From assembly GCA_030668025.1 (NCBI GenBank), contig DAOUUT010000010.1, positions 1 to 27,141 on the forward strand: a stretch of DNA of 27,141 nt, written 5' to 3'. The number at the start of each line of letters is the position of its first letter. Positions within the stretch are counted from its first letter, which is position 1. Shown here piece by piece: positions 7,925 through 16,402 of this stretch. Made by a program: the position numbers and the translations under genes. Below the pieces are notes generated by a model. That model was not told the origin of the DNA. It ran no database searches and saw nothing but the letters and a program-made list of their open reading frames with translations. Origin of the DNA: Promethearchaeota archaeon. GTDB lineage: Archaea; Asgardarchaeota; Lokiarchaeia; Sigynarchaeales; SOKP01.

Positions 7925-7981
7925 AATGAATAATAATAAATAATTGAGGAACACATTTAGTTAATTAAAAATTTTGCTATT

Positions 7982-10900
7982 TTAGCTTGAATATAGCCTT
8001 ATGGTAAATGTACTTCCTTTATTCCTTCCTTTAGATTTTATGATGATCTCACCATGATGTAATTTAACAATCTCATTTGCAATGTATAAACCAAGACCTG
8101 CACCTTCGATATCCACACCCATCCCTTTCCCGTGTCTCTCAATTTTACCAAATCTTTTAAATAGGAGCAATTCTTCCTTTTTTGTTAATCCAACGCCATC
8201 ATCCTTAACAATAATGTCTATATAATTAGGGTGTTCGAATGTACTTACAATAATATTACCGTTGTTAGGGGTGTTTTTCACTGCGTTTGATAAGATATTG
8301 GAAATTGCTCTTTTAATCATTGATTTATCTACTTCTATGTATAGTTCTTTGAGAAGTTCAACATTTATGTAAATGTTGCGTTTTTTTGCTTGAAAAACTA
8401 TATCTTCAATGCAATTTTTGATTATTTGGATTATATTTTTTCGTTTTAAATTCAAATTAAGTTCTTTTGAATCTATATTATAGGCAAGTATTAGATTATC
8501 AGTTAAGATTTTTAATCTATGTCCTCCCAAGTGAATTAATTCAATAATATGGTGAGCTTTATAATTATCGATAGAGTGATCTAATAAATATTGTGATCCA
8601 CTAAATATTGAAATTAAGGGAGTTTTTAATTCGTGTGATATCCTTCTTATTAAATCGCTCCTAATTTGATCAAGTTCTGTTAACTTTTTGATTTCACTTT
8701 TCATCATTTCATCTATTTTTCTTTTTTCAGTAATGTCTCTTATAATAACAAAAAATTTTAATTGGTTATTGATTTCTTCGATACTCCCTTTTATAGAAAT
8801 TGGAATGTAATATCCTTTTTTATGCATTATTCTTAATTCCATAGAAAATTTACTTCCAGCTTTAAGAGTAGTGTTTATCAGCTTTTTATAATCTAGTTTA
8901 TCTTCCGGATGAATTAGTTCCATGTATTCAATTCCAATTAGTTCTTTTGGTTGACGCCCTAGTATATCATAAATTTGAGGACTTATGAAAGTTATTGTAC
9001 CATCTATATCACCCTCCATTAGAACGTCTGAAATGTTATTTATCAGATTTCGTATTTTTTCCTCAGAAAATTTTAATTCATAAGTTCTTAACTCAATCTT
9101 TTGTTCTAATTCTTTATTTAATAATTTTAATTTTGTTTCGGATATTTTTAGTTTTACTTCTGCTTCTTTCTGCGCGGTGATATCGGTATAGGTACCTACC
9201 ATCCGAATGGCATTTCCTTGTATATCTCGGATAGCTCTCCCGCGGACTTGAAGCCAACGAATGGAACCATCTTTGTGTAACATTCGATGCTCATAGACAT
9301 ATTCTGATGCTTTTCCTTCAAGAAAAGGCTGAATAGATTCCATAACGCCTTTAGAATCGTCTGAATGAGCATTTGTCTCCCATGCATCACGATCGTTAGG
9401 AATTTCCTCATCACTATAGCCCAAAATCATTTTAACATTTGGATCAAGGTAAAATTCACCATTCTCAATATTCCAATCCCATACTCCAACCTTTGCTGCG
9501 TTTGTAGCCAAAGAATATCGTTCTTTATTAAGTTTTAACATATCCTCTATCTTCTTGCGTTCAGTTATATCTTTTATATGTTCAATTACTCCTACAGTTA
9601 CTCCTTCAGAATTTTTGAAAGGAACTGTTACAATTTCCAACCACTTGATTTGGTTTTCGATCGATGGATATGGCCCGATAGCGCTATGTAACTCGCCTGT
9701 TTCTAGCGTTAATTTAGATGGACACCAAGGACAAGGAGATGTTCTTTTTTGATAGACAACGTAGCATTTCTTTCCAATAAGAGGTAAGTCAGAATTATAC
9801 AACTTTTCCATCCAATAATTGGTTCGGATAATGTTTAGGTCTTTATCTAGTACGCTAACCCCATCTTGAATCCCATCGAAGATATTTTGGAGAAATTCCT
9901 CACTATTCCTTAAAGAAATCTCCGCTTTCTTGCGAGCAGTAACATCCGAAACGAAAGCTAAAGCACCCGTATAAATTCCCTCCCCATCCATTAATGGTGA
10001 TGTCTTTAAATATGTATAGATTCGAGTGCCATCACTTCGGATAAATTCAGAATAATATTGTTCTTTTATTCCCTGTTCTCTGCGTTCTAAATTCCCTTTA
10101 GCAATCTCAATACCTTCTTCGGCCATAAAATCAAAGAGATGTCTTCCAAGCATTTCATCTGAAGAATATCCCAATATTTCAGTCATCTTAGGATTGATAA
10201 ATGTGGTATTCGCGTCTTTATCAATTACCCAAATCCCTTCTTGTGCAGATTCAATTAGTTGTCGATATTTTTTTTCTGATTCCTTTAATTTATCCTCCGC
10301 TTTCTTGTGTGCAGTAATATTTGTGTAATTCTTAATTATTCCAATAAATTCACCATCGGGTTTTCGATATGGAACGGCTCTCATATTGCATACGATTTTA
10401 TTTCCATCAATTAGTTCAAATTCTTTTTCATACTCACAATGATCTTTACCACCTAATATCTGTCTCATTGTGCATTCAGGTGTATTGCATAGAGGTCCAG
10501 GGATAACATCATAACACTTTCTACCGATTATTTCTTCCTTCTTTACATTTAAGATAGAAGAAAAATTATTGTTAAGTCGAATTAAATTGAATTCTTTATC
10601 AATTACACATAGAGGAATAGTGAGATTGAATATTTGGTTAAGAATAGAATATTTTTTCTCAAGATCTACCTCTCTCTTCTTACACTCAATTATATCGTGA
10701 GAGAAAAACGCGATTTGTTCTACTTTTCCTTGCTCGTCGAAGATCGGATTAATAGAGAGATCTAAGATTGTTCCAAATATTTCTTTCTCAATACGAACAG
10801 GTTTTCCCAAACGAACAATATTATTTATCTGTGCCTCAAAAAATTTGAACTCATTTGGAGACATAAGACTATAAATATTTAAACCAATAAGATCGTCCAC

Positions 10901-11023
10901 ATTTTTATCCAATATATTCGATATTTTCTCATTAAGGGTAATAAGGTTCCCATTAAGGTCTAATAGTATTAATGGCTCTATAGCAGCATTAAAAAGCTTT
11001 TGCCAATTTTGGAATTTTTTCAA
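7982..11023 (-). CDS. Cytoplasmic multi-PAS sensor histidine kinase
   Basis: The protein is 1013 residues with no membrane segment or signal peptide. It has six consecutive PAS/PAC units at about 10-118, 125-240, 250-365, 374-490, 500-620 and 655-768. Most end in the usual D-I/V-T-x-x-K PAC motif. A short coiled coil precedes the sixth. HisKA follows at about 785-855 with phosphoacceptor H797 in SHELKTPL, then HATPase_c at about 895-1012: N box with N909 and N913, G1 DDGVG (941-945), G2 GAGLGL (974-979). All kinase motifs are intact. PAS2 and PAS4 are Cys-rich (C170, C179, C184, C196; C420, C431, C434), possibly redox or metal sensing. No receiver is attached. The likely partner is the convergent RHH-HisKA-receiver protein 57 bp away. 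The TTG start is the first usable codon after an upstream stop, so the exact N-terminus is uncertain. Confidence 0.93.
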   Translation of the reverse strand: MKKFQNWQKLFNAAIEPLILLDLNGNLITLNEKISNILDKNVDDLIGLNIYSLMSPNEFKFFEAQINNIVRLGKPVRIEKEIFGTILDLSINPIFDEQGKVEQIAFFSHDIIECKKREVDLEKKYSILNQIFNLTIPLCVIDKEFNLIRLNNNFSSILNVKKEEIIGRKCYDVIPGPLCNTPECTMRQILGGKDHCEYEKEFELIDGNKIVCNMRAVPYRKPDGEFIGIIKNYTNITAHKKAEDKLKESEKKYRQLIESAQEGIWVIDKDANTTFINPKMTEILGYSSDEMLGRHLFDFMAEEGIEIAKGNLERREQGIKEQYYSEFIRSDGTRIYTYLKTSPLMDGEGIYTGALAFVSDVTARKKAEISLRNSEEFLQNIFDGIQDGVSVLDKDLNIIRTNYWMEKLYNSDLPLIGKKCYVVYQKRTSPCPWCPSKLTLETGELHSAIGPYPSIENQIKWLEIVTVPFKNSEGVTVGVIEHIKDITERKKIEDMLKLNKERYSLATNAAKVGVWDWNIENGEFYLDPNVKMILGYSDEEIPNDRDAWETNAHSDDSKGVMESIQPFLEGKASEYVYEHRMLHKDGSIRWLQVRGRAIRDIQGNAIRMVGTYTDITAQKEAEVKLKISETKLKLLNKELEQKIELRTYELKFSEEKIRNLINNISDVLMEGDIDGTITFISPQIYDILGRQPKELIGIEYMELIHPEDKLDYKKLINTTLKAGSKFSMELRIMHKKGYYIPISIKGSIEEINNQLKFFVIIRDITEKRKIDEMMKSEIKKLTELDQIRSDLIRRISHELKTPLISIFSGSQYLLDHSIDNYKAHHIIELIHLGGHRLKILTDNLILAYNIDSKELNLNLKRKNIIQIIKNCIEDIVFQAKKRNIYINVELLKELYIEVDKSMIKRAISNILSNAVKNTPNNGNIIVSTFEHPNYIDIIVKDDGVGLTKKEELLLFKRFGKIERHGKGMGVDIEGAGLGLYIANEIVKLHHGEIIIKSKGRNKGSTFTIRLYSS

Positions 11024-11563
11024 TTCTTGGTTTTCAAGTTCCGTTTTAAAATACCCAACCCCTTATCTTTTTAACCATTTGAAGTAAAATAGTGTCAAAT
11101 TGAGAATGATCTTTATTATTTGACGCAAAATTGTGATAAAATTGAATTTATTTATAACTTTGTATAAAAATTTTTATACTGAATAAATTTCATTTTAAAG
11201 CAAAATTATTAACATATTTTTTTTTTATTTAGATGATAAAGATGAATAGAATTTGTATATCTAATTTTTATGAATTTTCATTCGCAAAAGAAAAAAGTTA
11301 ATTCTTAAACACACGATGAAGTAATTATTTCAACTATTAGATGGAATCAAGGAATACGGTTCTGTAATTATCCCAAAATAGTAAAACATTAAATTTCTGA
11401 TATTTTGAATAACTTTTTACTTCACTTAATACTAATACTATTAAATCAACATTTAAGATTTGTTGAGAAATTGAGGATTAAAAATTCAAATTCATTCCAA
11501 CGGGTTTTATAATACTTAATTACCATGAGAGTATTAATCTCAAAAAAACTAAATGTGATATGA
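11024..11563. other. Intergenic region, 540 bp, between kinase and ubiquitin-like gene
   Basis: This region is divergent, AT-rich and carries no RNA gene or ORF I can support. The right end holds a TATA-like TTTTATAAT at 11505-11513, which would start the ubiquitin-like mRNA near 11535. A GTGAT Shine-Dalgarno-like sequence lies just before its ATG. The rest shows nothing I can name. Confidence 0.6.
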
Positions 11564-11899
11564 ATGAGTTTTGAAGAAGATTTTGATGAAGAATTAGAAC
11601 CAGTTAAATCCAAAACACCAGCTTCAAAGACACCTTCCTCAGGGAAAAAGTCCACCTTGTACTTCATGTCTACTATCGGTCCTGGTGAAAAGAAAGAAAA
11701 ATTGACCGTGAATGACGCCAATAGAGTAAGTGACATTAAACATACCTTAGGAAATTTATTCGGGCTCGATCTTGATGAATTTCACTTGTCATCTGGGGGA
11801 GTTACCATGGATGATAACGATCAATTAAGAGACTATAATTTAAGTAATGGTGACGACATTCTCTTAATTCCTGCAAGTACTGCTGGATGTTTTAAGTAA
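11564..11899 (+). CDS. Ubiquitin-like beta-grasp protein
   Basis: The protein is 111 residues. Residues 1-29 are an acidic then Ser/Thr/Pro/Lys-rich disordered tail. Residues 30-104 align well with ubiquitin: strand 1 TLYFMSTI, strand 2 EKLTV, helix VSDIKHTLGNLFGL, strand FHLSSGG, then DDNDQLRDYNLSNGDDILLI, which matches ubiquitin [20 protein letters not shown] in pattern. The tail after the last strand is PASTAGCFK, so the usual Gly-Gly is Ala107-Gly108 followed by C109-F-K. Asgard archaea are known to carry ubiquitin-like modifiers with E1, E2 and Rpn11-type genes, but none of these is in the window. It may be a modifier that needs trimming after Gly108, or a non-conjugated beta-grasp protein. 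A T14 run 20 bp after the stop suggests a monocistronic mRNA. Confidence 0.8.
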   Translation: MSFEEDFDEELEPVKSKTPASKTPSSGKKSTLYFMSTIGPGEKKEKLTVNDANRVSDIKHTLGNLFGLDLDEFHLSSGGVTMDDNDQLRDYNLSNGDDILLIPASTAGCFK

Positions 11900-11918
11900 A
11901 TCAAATTTCTCTCTAAAG

Positions 11919-11932
11919 TTTTTTTTTTTTTT
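11919..11932 (+). terminator. T14 terminator of the ubiquitin-like gene
   Basis: Fourteen consecutive T residues begin 20 bp after the stop codon. This is the usual form of an archaeal transcription terminator. It separates this gene from the LRR gene downstream. Confidence 0.65.
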
Positions 11933-12134
11933 CTATTGATATCACATCAAGTTAATTAATAATCGATGAGTTTAATTAAGAAATAGCGAAATCTTCCCTA
12001 ATCTATCAAAATGAAGCCTCATAGAATGAAAATCCTACAAAATTTCCTCAACTTATAATAATTATGATATGAAAATGTAATTTTAATTAACAATTCTACA
12101 TTAAATAAAATTAATTAAAGTGAGAGACTGACTA

Positions 12135-13124
12135 TTGAAGGAAAGATTTATTAAAATTAACGGAAAAAAGTATTACATGAAAGAGGATCATGCTGGGAAT
12201 TTAGGTTATCAATTAGGGAATATTGAATTAACTAGTTTAGAAGATATTAAGGGATTAGTAGATTCCAAGGATTTAACATATCTTGATCTATCTTATAATA
12301 AGTTAGATTCCCTTTCCGATTCTATTTTTCAACTGAAATCGCTAAAATCTTTATTTTTAGAAGAAAATCAAATTACTCAACTCCCAGATAGTATAGGCAA
12401 CTTAAAATCTTTAGAATTCATTGAATTGAGAGGGAACAAATTAACTGCACTTCCAGATTCTATAGGGAACCTTAGAAATCTTGTTTCATTACTTCTTGAT
12501 GGAAACCCATTAAAAAATCTTCCAAAATCGATAGGAGATTTAGAATCTCTTGAAGTTCTGACGGTTTTTGACACAGAATTTGAATATTTTCCAGAATCAA
12601 TGAAAAATTTGCCAGAATTTCATTTAGATTATAGTAATGATAATTTATCCACATTTCCTGAATCTCTATTAGTAATTAAAAATCTCGTTGGTTTAAGTCT
12701 AGTTGATAGTAATTTAACACAAATTCCAGAATCAATAAATAAACTCGAAGTTCTTAATTTTTTAGATTTATCTGGTAATCAATTAACTAATCTTCCTTAT
12801 GCTATAGGAGATCTTTCCCAATTAACATATTTAGGTTTAAAAAAGAATAAATTAACAATCCTTCCAAAATCCATAGGAAATTTTGCTTATCTTGAAATTT
12901 TAGATTTGATGGAAAATGAATTAACTACTATACCCCAATCAATCGGCAACCTAAAATCTCTAATAAGATTATATTTAATGAATAATAAAATCTCCAGTTT
13001 ACCTGAATCTTTGCTTAGACTTGAATTACTTGAGGATTTAGATTTAAAAAATAATCCCATTGTCAATGATAAGGAAAATCATGTTTTAGAGAATTTAAGA
13101 AGAAGAGATATTCTAATTTGTTGA
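12135..13124 (+). CDS. Leucine-rich repeat protein
   Basis: The protein is 329 residues. After an N-terminal stretch of about 46 residues (MKERFIKINGKKYYMKEDHA...) it is twelve LRRs of 23 residues (one of 22) from residue 47 to about 320. The consensus is LxxLxLxxNxLxxLPxSIGNLxx, the bacterial/Ras-group (Shoc2, PIRL, Roco) LRR type. Repeats 5 and 6 are the most divergent. There is no signal peptide, membrane segment or attached enzyme domain, so it should be a cytoplasmic protein-binding scaffold. It starts with TTG at 12135; the next Met is residue 15. LRR proteins of this class often bind small GTPases in eukaryotes; a GTPase gene lies 3.3 kb downstream, but a link is only inference. The high AT content matches its neighbours. 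Confidence 0.9.
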   Translation: MKERFIKINGKKYYMKEDHAGNLGYQLGNIELTSLEDIKGLVDSKDLTYLDLSYNKLDSLSDSIFQLKSLKSLFLEENQITQLPDSIGNLKSLEFIELRGNKLTALPDSIGNLRNLVSLLLDGNPLKNLPKSIGDLESLEVLTVFDTEFEYFPESMKNLPEFHLDYSNDNLSTFPESLLVIKNLVGLSLVDSNLTQIPESINKLEVLNFLDLSGNQLTNLPYAIGDLSQLTYLGLKKNKLTILPKSIGNFAYLEILDLMENELTTIPQSIGNLKSLIRLYLMNNKISSLPESLLRLELLEDLDLKNNPIVNDKENHVLENLRRRDILIC

Positions 13125-13319
13125 AATAATAATCAAAATAGATTGATAATATCAAAAAGTTAAGAAGTGAAAATTATTAATTCTATTACCATTAGAGAAA
13201 GACTCCGTAACCTATCTAGAGCAGAAGTATTCCGATAGATTCCCTATTATTATAATATTTATATTGTTTATGGATATTTTAATATTTAGCTACAATAGTG
13301 AAAGTAATGTTAAAATCGA

Positions 13320-13931
13320 TTATGAAACCATATCTTTTGGTAAAAAAGAATACACTTTTAAAATATTAAAATCGTTTTTTTTCATTTTAAGAAAATATTT
13401 TTTCTCAATTTCGTATTCTTTTGTTGCCCATTTTAAAATCTCTTCTTTTGAATAGAATTGCCCTTTATTTTCGAGCGACTTTTGAAGCGCTGGACACTTT
13501 TTCGAATAATCTGTAAAATTTTTAACGCTATTAACAAGCATATTCCATCCGATTGGGAACGCACGACACTGGAAGGGTCTCGCTTCATGAATAGTGCATT
13601 TATCATCCTTTAAGAAGTGGCAATGCTCGTCGTCTCCAGTAAATTTAAACCCAAGAGATTTATATCTATAGACTTTCTCTCTTTCAGCGCCGGGTTCTTT
13701 CCAAAAGAACGAATCGTTCACAATATTAAAGTATTTTTTAGCAAACTCCCTCAATTCTGAAGTACCTTTTACGTTTAAGTGTTTTGCTAATTTTTTCACA
13801 TCGTCTTGATATAAATATACCTCTCCTTCTTTAAAACCCCGACAGCAAGCACCACACATTTCGCACGTAAAATAAACGCCGTTCTCGAACTTTGTTGCTA
13901 ACTGAATTGTATGCGAAGCCAAATCGTTCAC
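13320..13931 (-). CDS. YkgJ/UPF0153-type Cys-cluster protein
   Basis: The protein is 203 residues. The family signature is present: C23-x2-C26-x2-C29-C30 near the N-terminus, then C104, C112 in CTIHEARPFQC, and C122-R. This matches the YkgJ family (PF03692), annotated as zinc- or iron-chelate binding, whose molecular role is not established. The start is GTG at 13931. The gene stands alone, convergent with the LRR gene (195-bp gap) and divergent from the methyltransferase. The 195-bp gap shows no further feature. Confidence 0.85.
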   Translation of the reverse strand: MNDLASHTIQLATKFENGVYFTCEMCGACCRGFKEGEVYLYQDDVKKLAKHLNVKGTSELREFAKKYFNIVNDSFFWKEPGAEREKVYRYKSLGFKFTGDDEHCHFLKDDKCTIHEARPFQCRAFPIGWNMLVNSVKNFTDYSKKCPALQKSLENKGQFYSKEEILKWATKEYEIEKKYFLKMKKNDFNILKVYSFLPKDMVS

Positions 13932-14075
13932 TTATTGACAAAAGCGAAAATATGTACTATTAATTTAACAATATTAGTCTGTTAAATTTATATTTAAATA
14001 TTAATTCATTGATTCTTTTAAGAAAGAAAAGCTGTTCAATTATTTAATGTAGAATTTTTAAATTCTTATATAATT

Positions 14076-16301
14076 ATGACTGTTGATTTGCTTAAGTTTA
14101 AAAAAGAATTGCATTATATTGAAGAATTTTTACTAAAAAAAGATATTAAACAGTCTGATAATTATAAAGAGTGGTTTGATTATTTCGTAAAAATTTACGG
14201 AAAAAAGCACACTGATGTCCATCTCTATGTAGTCTTTTCGTTTATTTATTTTATAGCACATCTATTTGTAGTTAAATACGTCTTAAATCAAGAGATAACA
14301 TTTCAATCCAAACAATTTTCAAATAATTTCTTTAAAAATATAAAGAATGATGTTAAAAAAAAGTTTAATTTTGAGATTGGAAACGAAATTAGTTATTTCT
14401 TCCCACTTTTTGATGCTTTTGATGAATTAGAACCCTTCGCTTTCGATGGTCTAATCAATTTAATTACCAATGAGATATTTTCATTAGACGATAATCCAGA
14501 ATATATGTTTGATAGCGTAATCCAAAACTTTTTATCCACTTATATAAGGCATAAGTCTGGAGAATTTTACACTCCACCGTTCTTAGTCAAAAAAATGGTT
14601 AAAGAATCGTATCAATTTGGTTCGAAAGTCCTCGATCCTTGCTGTGGCTCCGGAAACTTTTTAGTTGAAATTGTAAAAACTATTACGAACTCTCATAACT
14701 CAGAGAAAGAAAAGATTGCGGCTTTTAATAATATTTATGGATACGATATCAATCCGATTTCGATTTTTATAACTAAAATCAATTTTTTGTTCTTACTCAA
14801 GGAAAAAGTATCCAAAGTTGATTTGAACCTATATGTAACCGATTATTTATTTAAGAAAGAGGTAAATGTAAACGAGGATTTTGATTTGATAATTGGAAAT
14901 CCTCCTTGGTTTACTTTAAGAGATATAGATACTCCAGATTACCAGAAGAAGATAAAAGATTTATCAGAAAAACTAGAGATAAAACCACTACCTAAAAACA
15001 TCTTAAATATTGAGATTGCCTCGTTGTTTTTCTATAAAGCTAAGATATCAAACATGAAAAACAACGCAAAAATCTTCTTTATTATCACCGAAGGAGTTAT
15101 AAATGGCTCTCATGCAGCTCGTTTCCGTAATTTTAAGGGCTTCAAAAACGTTAAAATCTGGAAGTTTACTAGTGAAATTACTAAAGTATTCAACGTGGAT
15201 TTTATTTGTATCTTTGCTCAAAAATCTGCTGAGAGTTTACAAAAATATAATAGAGAAATCCCTGTACATTTATTTTCAATAAAAGAAAAAAGAAAAAAAT
15301 TAATATATTTTGAATTAATAGAATTAAAATTAGAAAAAATTGAAATCCTGGTTCCGTATCTAATCGAAACGAAAGGAGATAAAACTTACACTAATAAGCT
15401 GATCACAGAAGAAGATTATAAAAAACTAATTCCAATTAAAATAAGTGAATACAAAAAGCTTTTCCATAAAGGCGCAGATTTAAATCCCAGGAATTTAATA
15501 TTTATAAATTGCGAAAAATATGGTACTGCTCTGGTAAAAATTAATTCGGACATCAGAATTTTTAAGAGAGCAAAAGAACCTTGGAATAAAATAGAATTTA
15601 AGGACGAGTTAGTTGAGAAGGAATATATATTTAAGGTGATCAAAAGCACAGAGCTGGTGAAATTCTTTGTTTACGGTTATTACGACGTCTTTTTACCGCT
15701 AAGCAGAGGGAACTTGCGTTTTGATTATTCCTCGTTAGGAAAGAACGCTAAGGTTTTCTACGATAAGATAAACGAAATCTATTTGAATCTTAAAAAAGAA
15801 ACGACTAAAAACGAATCCTTGATGGATAACTTAAATAGATGGTCTAAGTTAATAAATAAACGGCAAACATCCAAAATTAAAGTAGTTTACAACAATTCAG
15901 GATCGGTTGTCAACGCGGCTGTCATCCAAGGGGATTTCATTATAACGGGAGATTTGAGTTTTTACTCAACAGACGACCTAAGTGAGGCTTATTACTTGTC
16001 TGCAGTTCTAAACTCGCCGTTAATGACAAAACAAGTTAAAATAAAAAAAAGCTCAAGACATATTTTTAAAATCCCTTTCGAACTTCCGATAAAAAAGTTT
16101 GGCAATTCCGATAAAAATCATTTGAAACTAGCGGAATTAGCGAAAAAGGCTCAGAAGATCTCCAAATCCGTTACTACTGACATACTGGAAAAAAACAACA
16201 ATAATATTTCTAAAATTAAAATACAAAAGGCTCTTTCCAAGAACTTGTCTCTAATATTAAAACAAATCGATGAAATTTTAAAGAATGAATTGAAATCTTG
16301 A
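14076..16301 (+). CDS. N6-adenine-specific DNA methyltransferase (Eco57I/type IIG-like, no nuclease seen)
   Basis: The protein is 741 residues. The catalytic domain lies at about 145-400: FYTPP (164-168), motif I DPCCGSGNF (187-195), YGYDINP (221-227) and motif IV NPPW (275-278), the mark of N6-adenine or N4-cytosine amino-methyltransferases. FYTPPxLVxxM and the spacing resemble type I HsdM and type IIG enzymes. The N-terminal 140 residues are helical without an evident PD-(D/E)xK or other nuclease motif. The C-terminal part (about 430-740) would be the target-recognition domain; it contains SGSVVNAAVIQGDFI and SxxLSEAYYLSAVLNSP, typical of restriction-modification specificity regions. No restriction gene follows. 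It may be an orphan methyltransferase or part of an uncharacterised defence module with the two downstream genes (101-bp gap to the GTPase). Confidence 0.88.
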   Translation: MTVDLLKFKKELHYIEEFLLKKDIKQSDNYKEWFDYFVKIYGKKHTDVHLYVVFSFIYFIAHLFVVKYVLNQEITFQSKQFSNNFFKNIKNDVKKKFNFEIGNEISYFFPLFDAFDELEPFAFDGLINLITNEIFSLDDNPEYMFDSVIQNFLSTYIRHKSGEFYTPPFLVKKMVKESYQFGSKVLDPCCGSGNFLVEIVKTITNSHNSEKEKIAAFNNIYGYDINPISIFITKINFLFLLKEKVSKVDLNLYVTDYLFKKEVNVNEDFDLIIGNPPWFTLRDIDTPDYQKKIKDLSEKLEIKPLPKNILNIEIASLFFYKAKISNMKNNAKIFFIITEGVINGSHAARFRNFKGFKNVKIWKFTSEITKVFNVDFICIFAQKSAESLQKYNREIPVHLFSIKEKRKKLIYFELIELKLEKIEILVPYLIETKGDKTYTNKLITEEDYKKLIPIKISEYKKLFHKGADLNPRNLIFINCEKYGTALVKINSDIRIFKRAKEPWNKIEFKDELVEKEYIFKVIKSTELVKFFVYGYYDVFLPLSRGNLRFDYSSLGKNAKVFYDKINEIYLNLKKETTKNESLMDNLNRWSKLINKRQTSKIKVVYNNSGSVVNAAVIQGDFIITGDLSFYSTDDLSEAYYLSAVLNSPLMTKQVKIKKSSRHIFKIPFELPIKKFGNSDKNHLKLAELAKKAQKISKSVTTDILEKNNNNISKIKIQKALSKNLSLILKQIDEILKNELKS

Positions 16302-16402
16302 ACATAAGTAAATGTGATATAATAAAATAAAAGTACAAATTCTTATTATTTATTATAATATGGTTTATTTTTAATACCAGATGCAAAATTGCGAGTAACT
16401 CG

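Noticed and set aside
11525..11563. A 12-codon frame (MRVLISKK...) whose TGA abuts the ATG of the ubiquitin-like gene, a possible leader peptide
   Set aside because: The TATA box at 11505-11513 predicts transcription starting near 11535, inside this frame, so its ATG would not be in the mRNA. It has no Shine-Dalgarno.
11446..11736. Minus-strand frame of 96 residues overlapping the ubiquitin-like gene
   Set aside because: It is antisense to a recognisable ubiquitin-fold gene, has no motif of its own and has composition typical of a shadow frame.
13264..13455. Plus-strand frame of 63 residues downstream of the LRR gene
   Set aside because: It overlaps the 3' half of the YkgJ-type gene on the opposite strand and has Phe-rich antisense character.
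14076..16301. Type IIG restriction-methylation enzyme
   Set aside because: Although the layout resembles type IIG proteins, I could not find a nuclease motif in the N-terminal 140 residues, so only methyltransferase activity is called.
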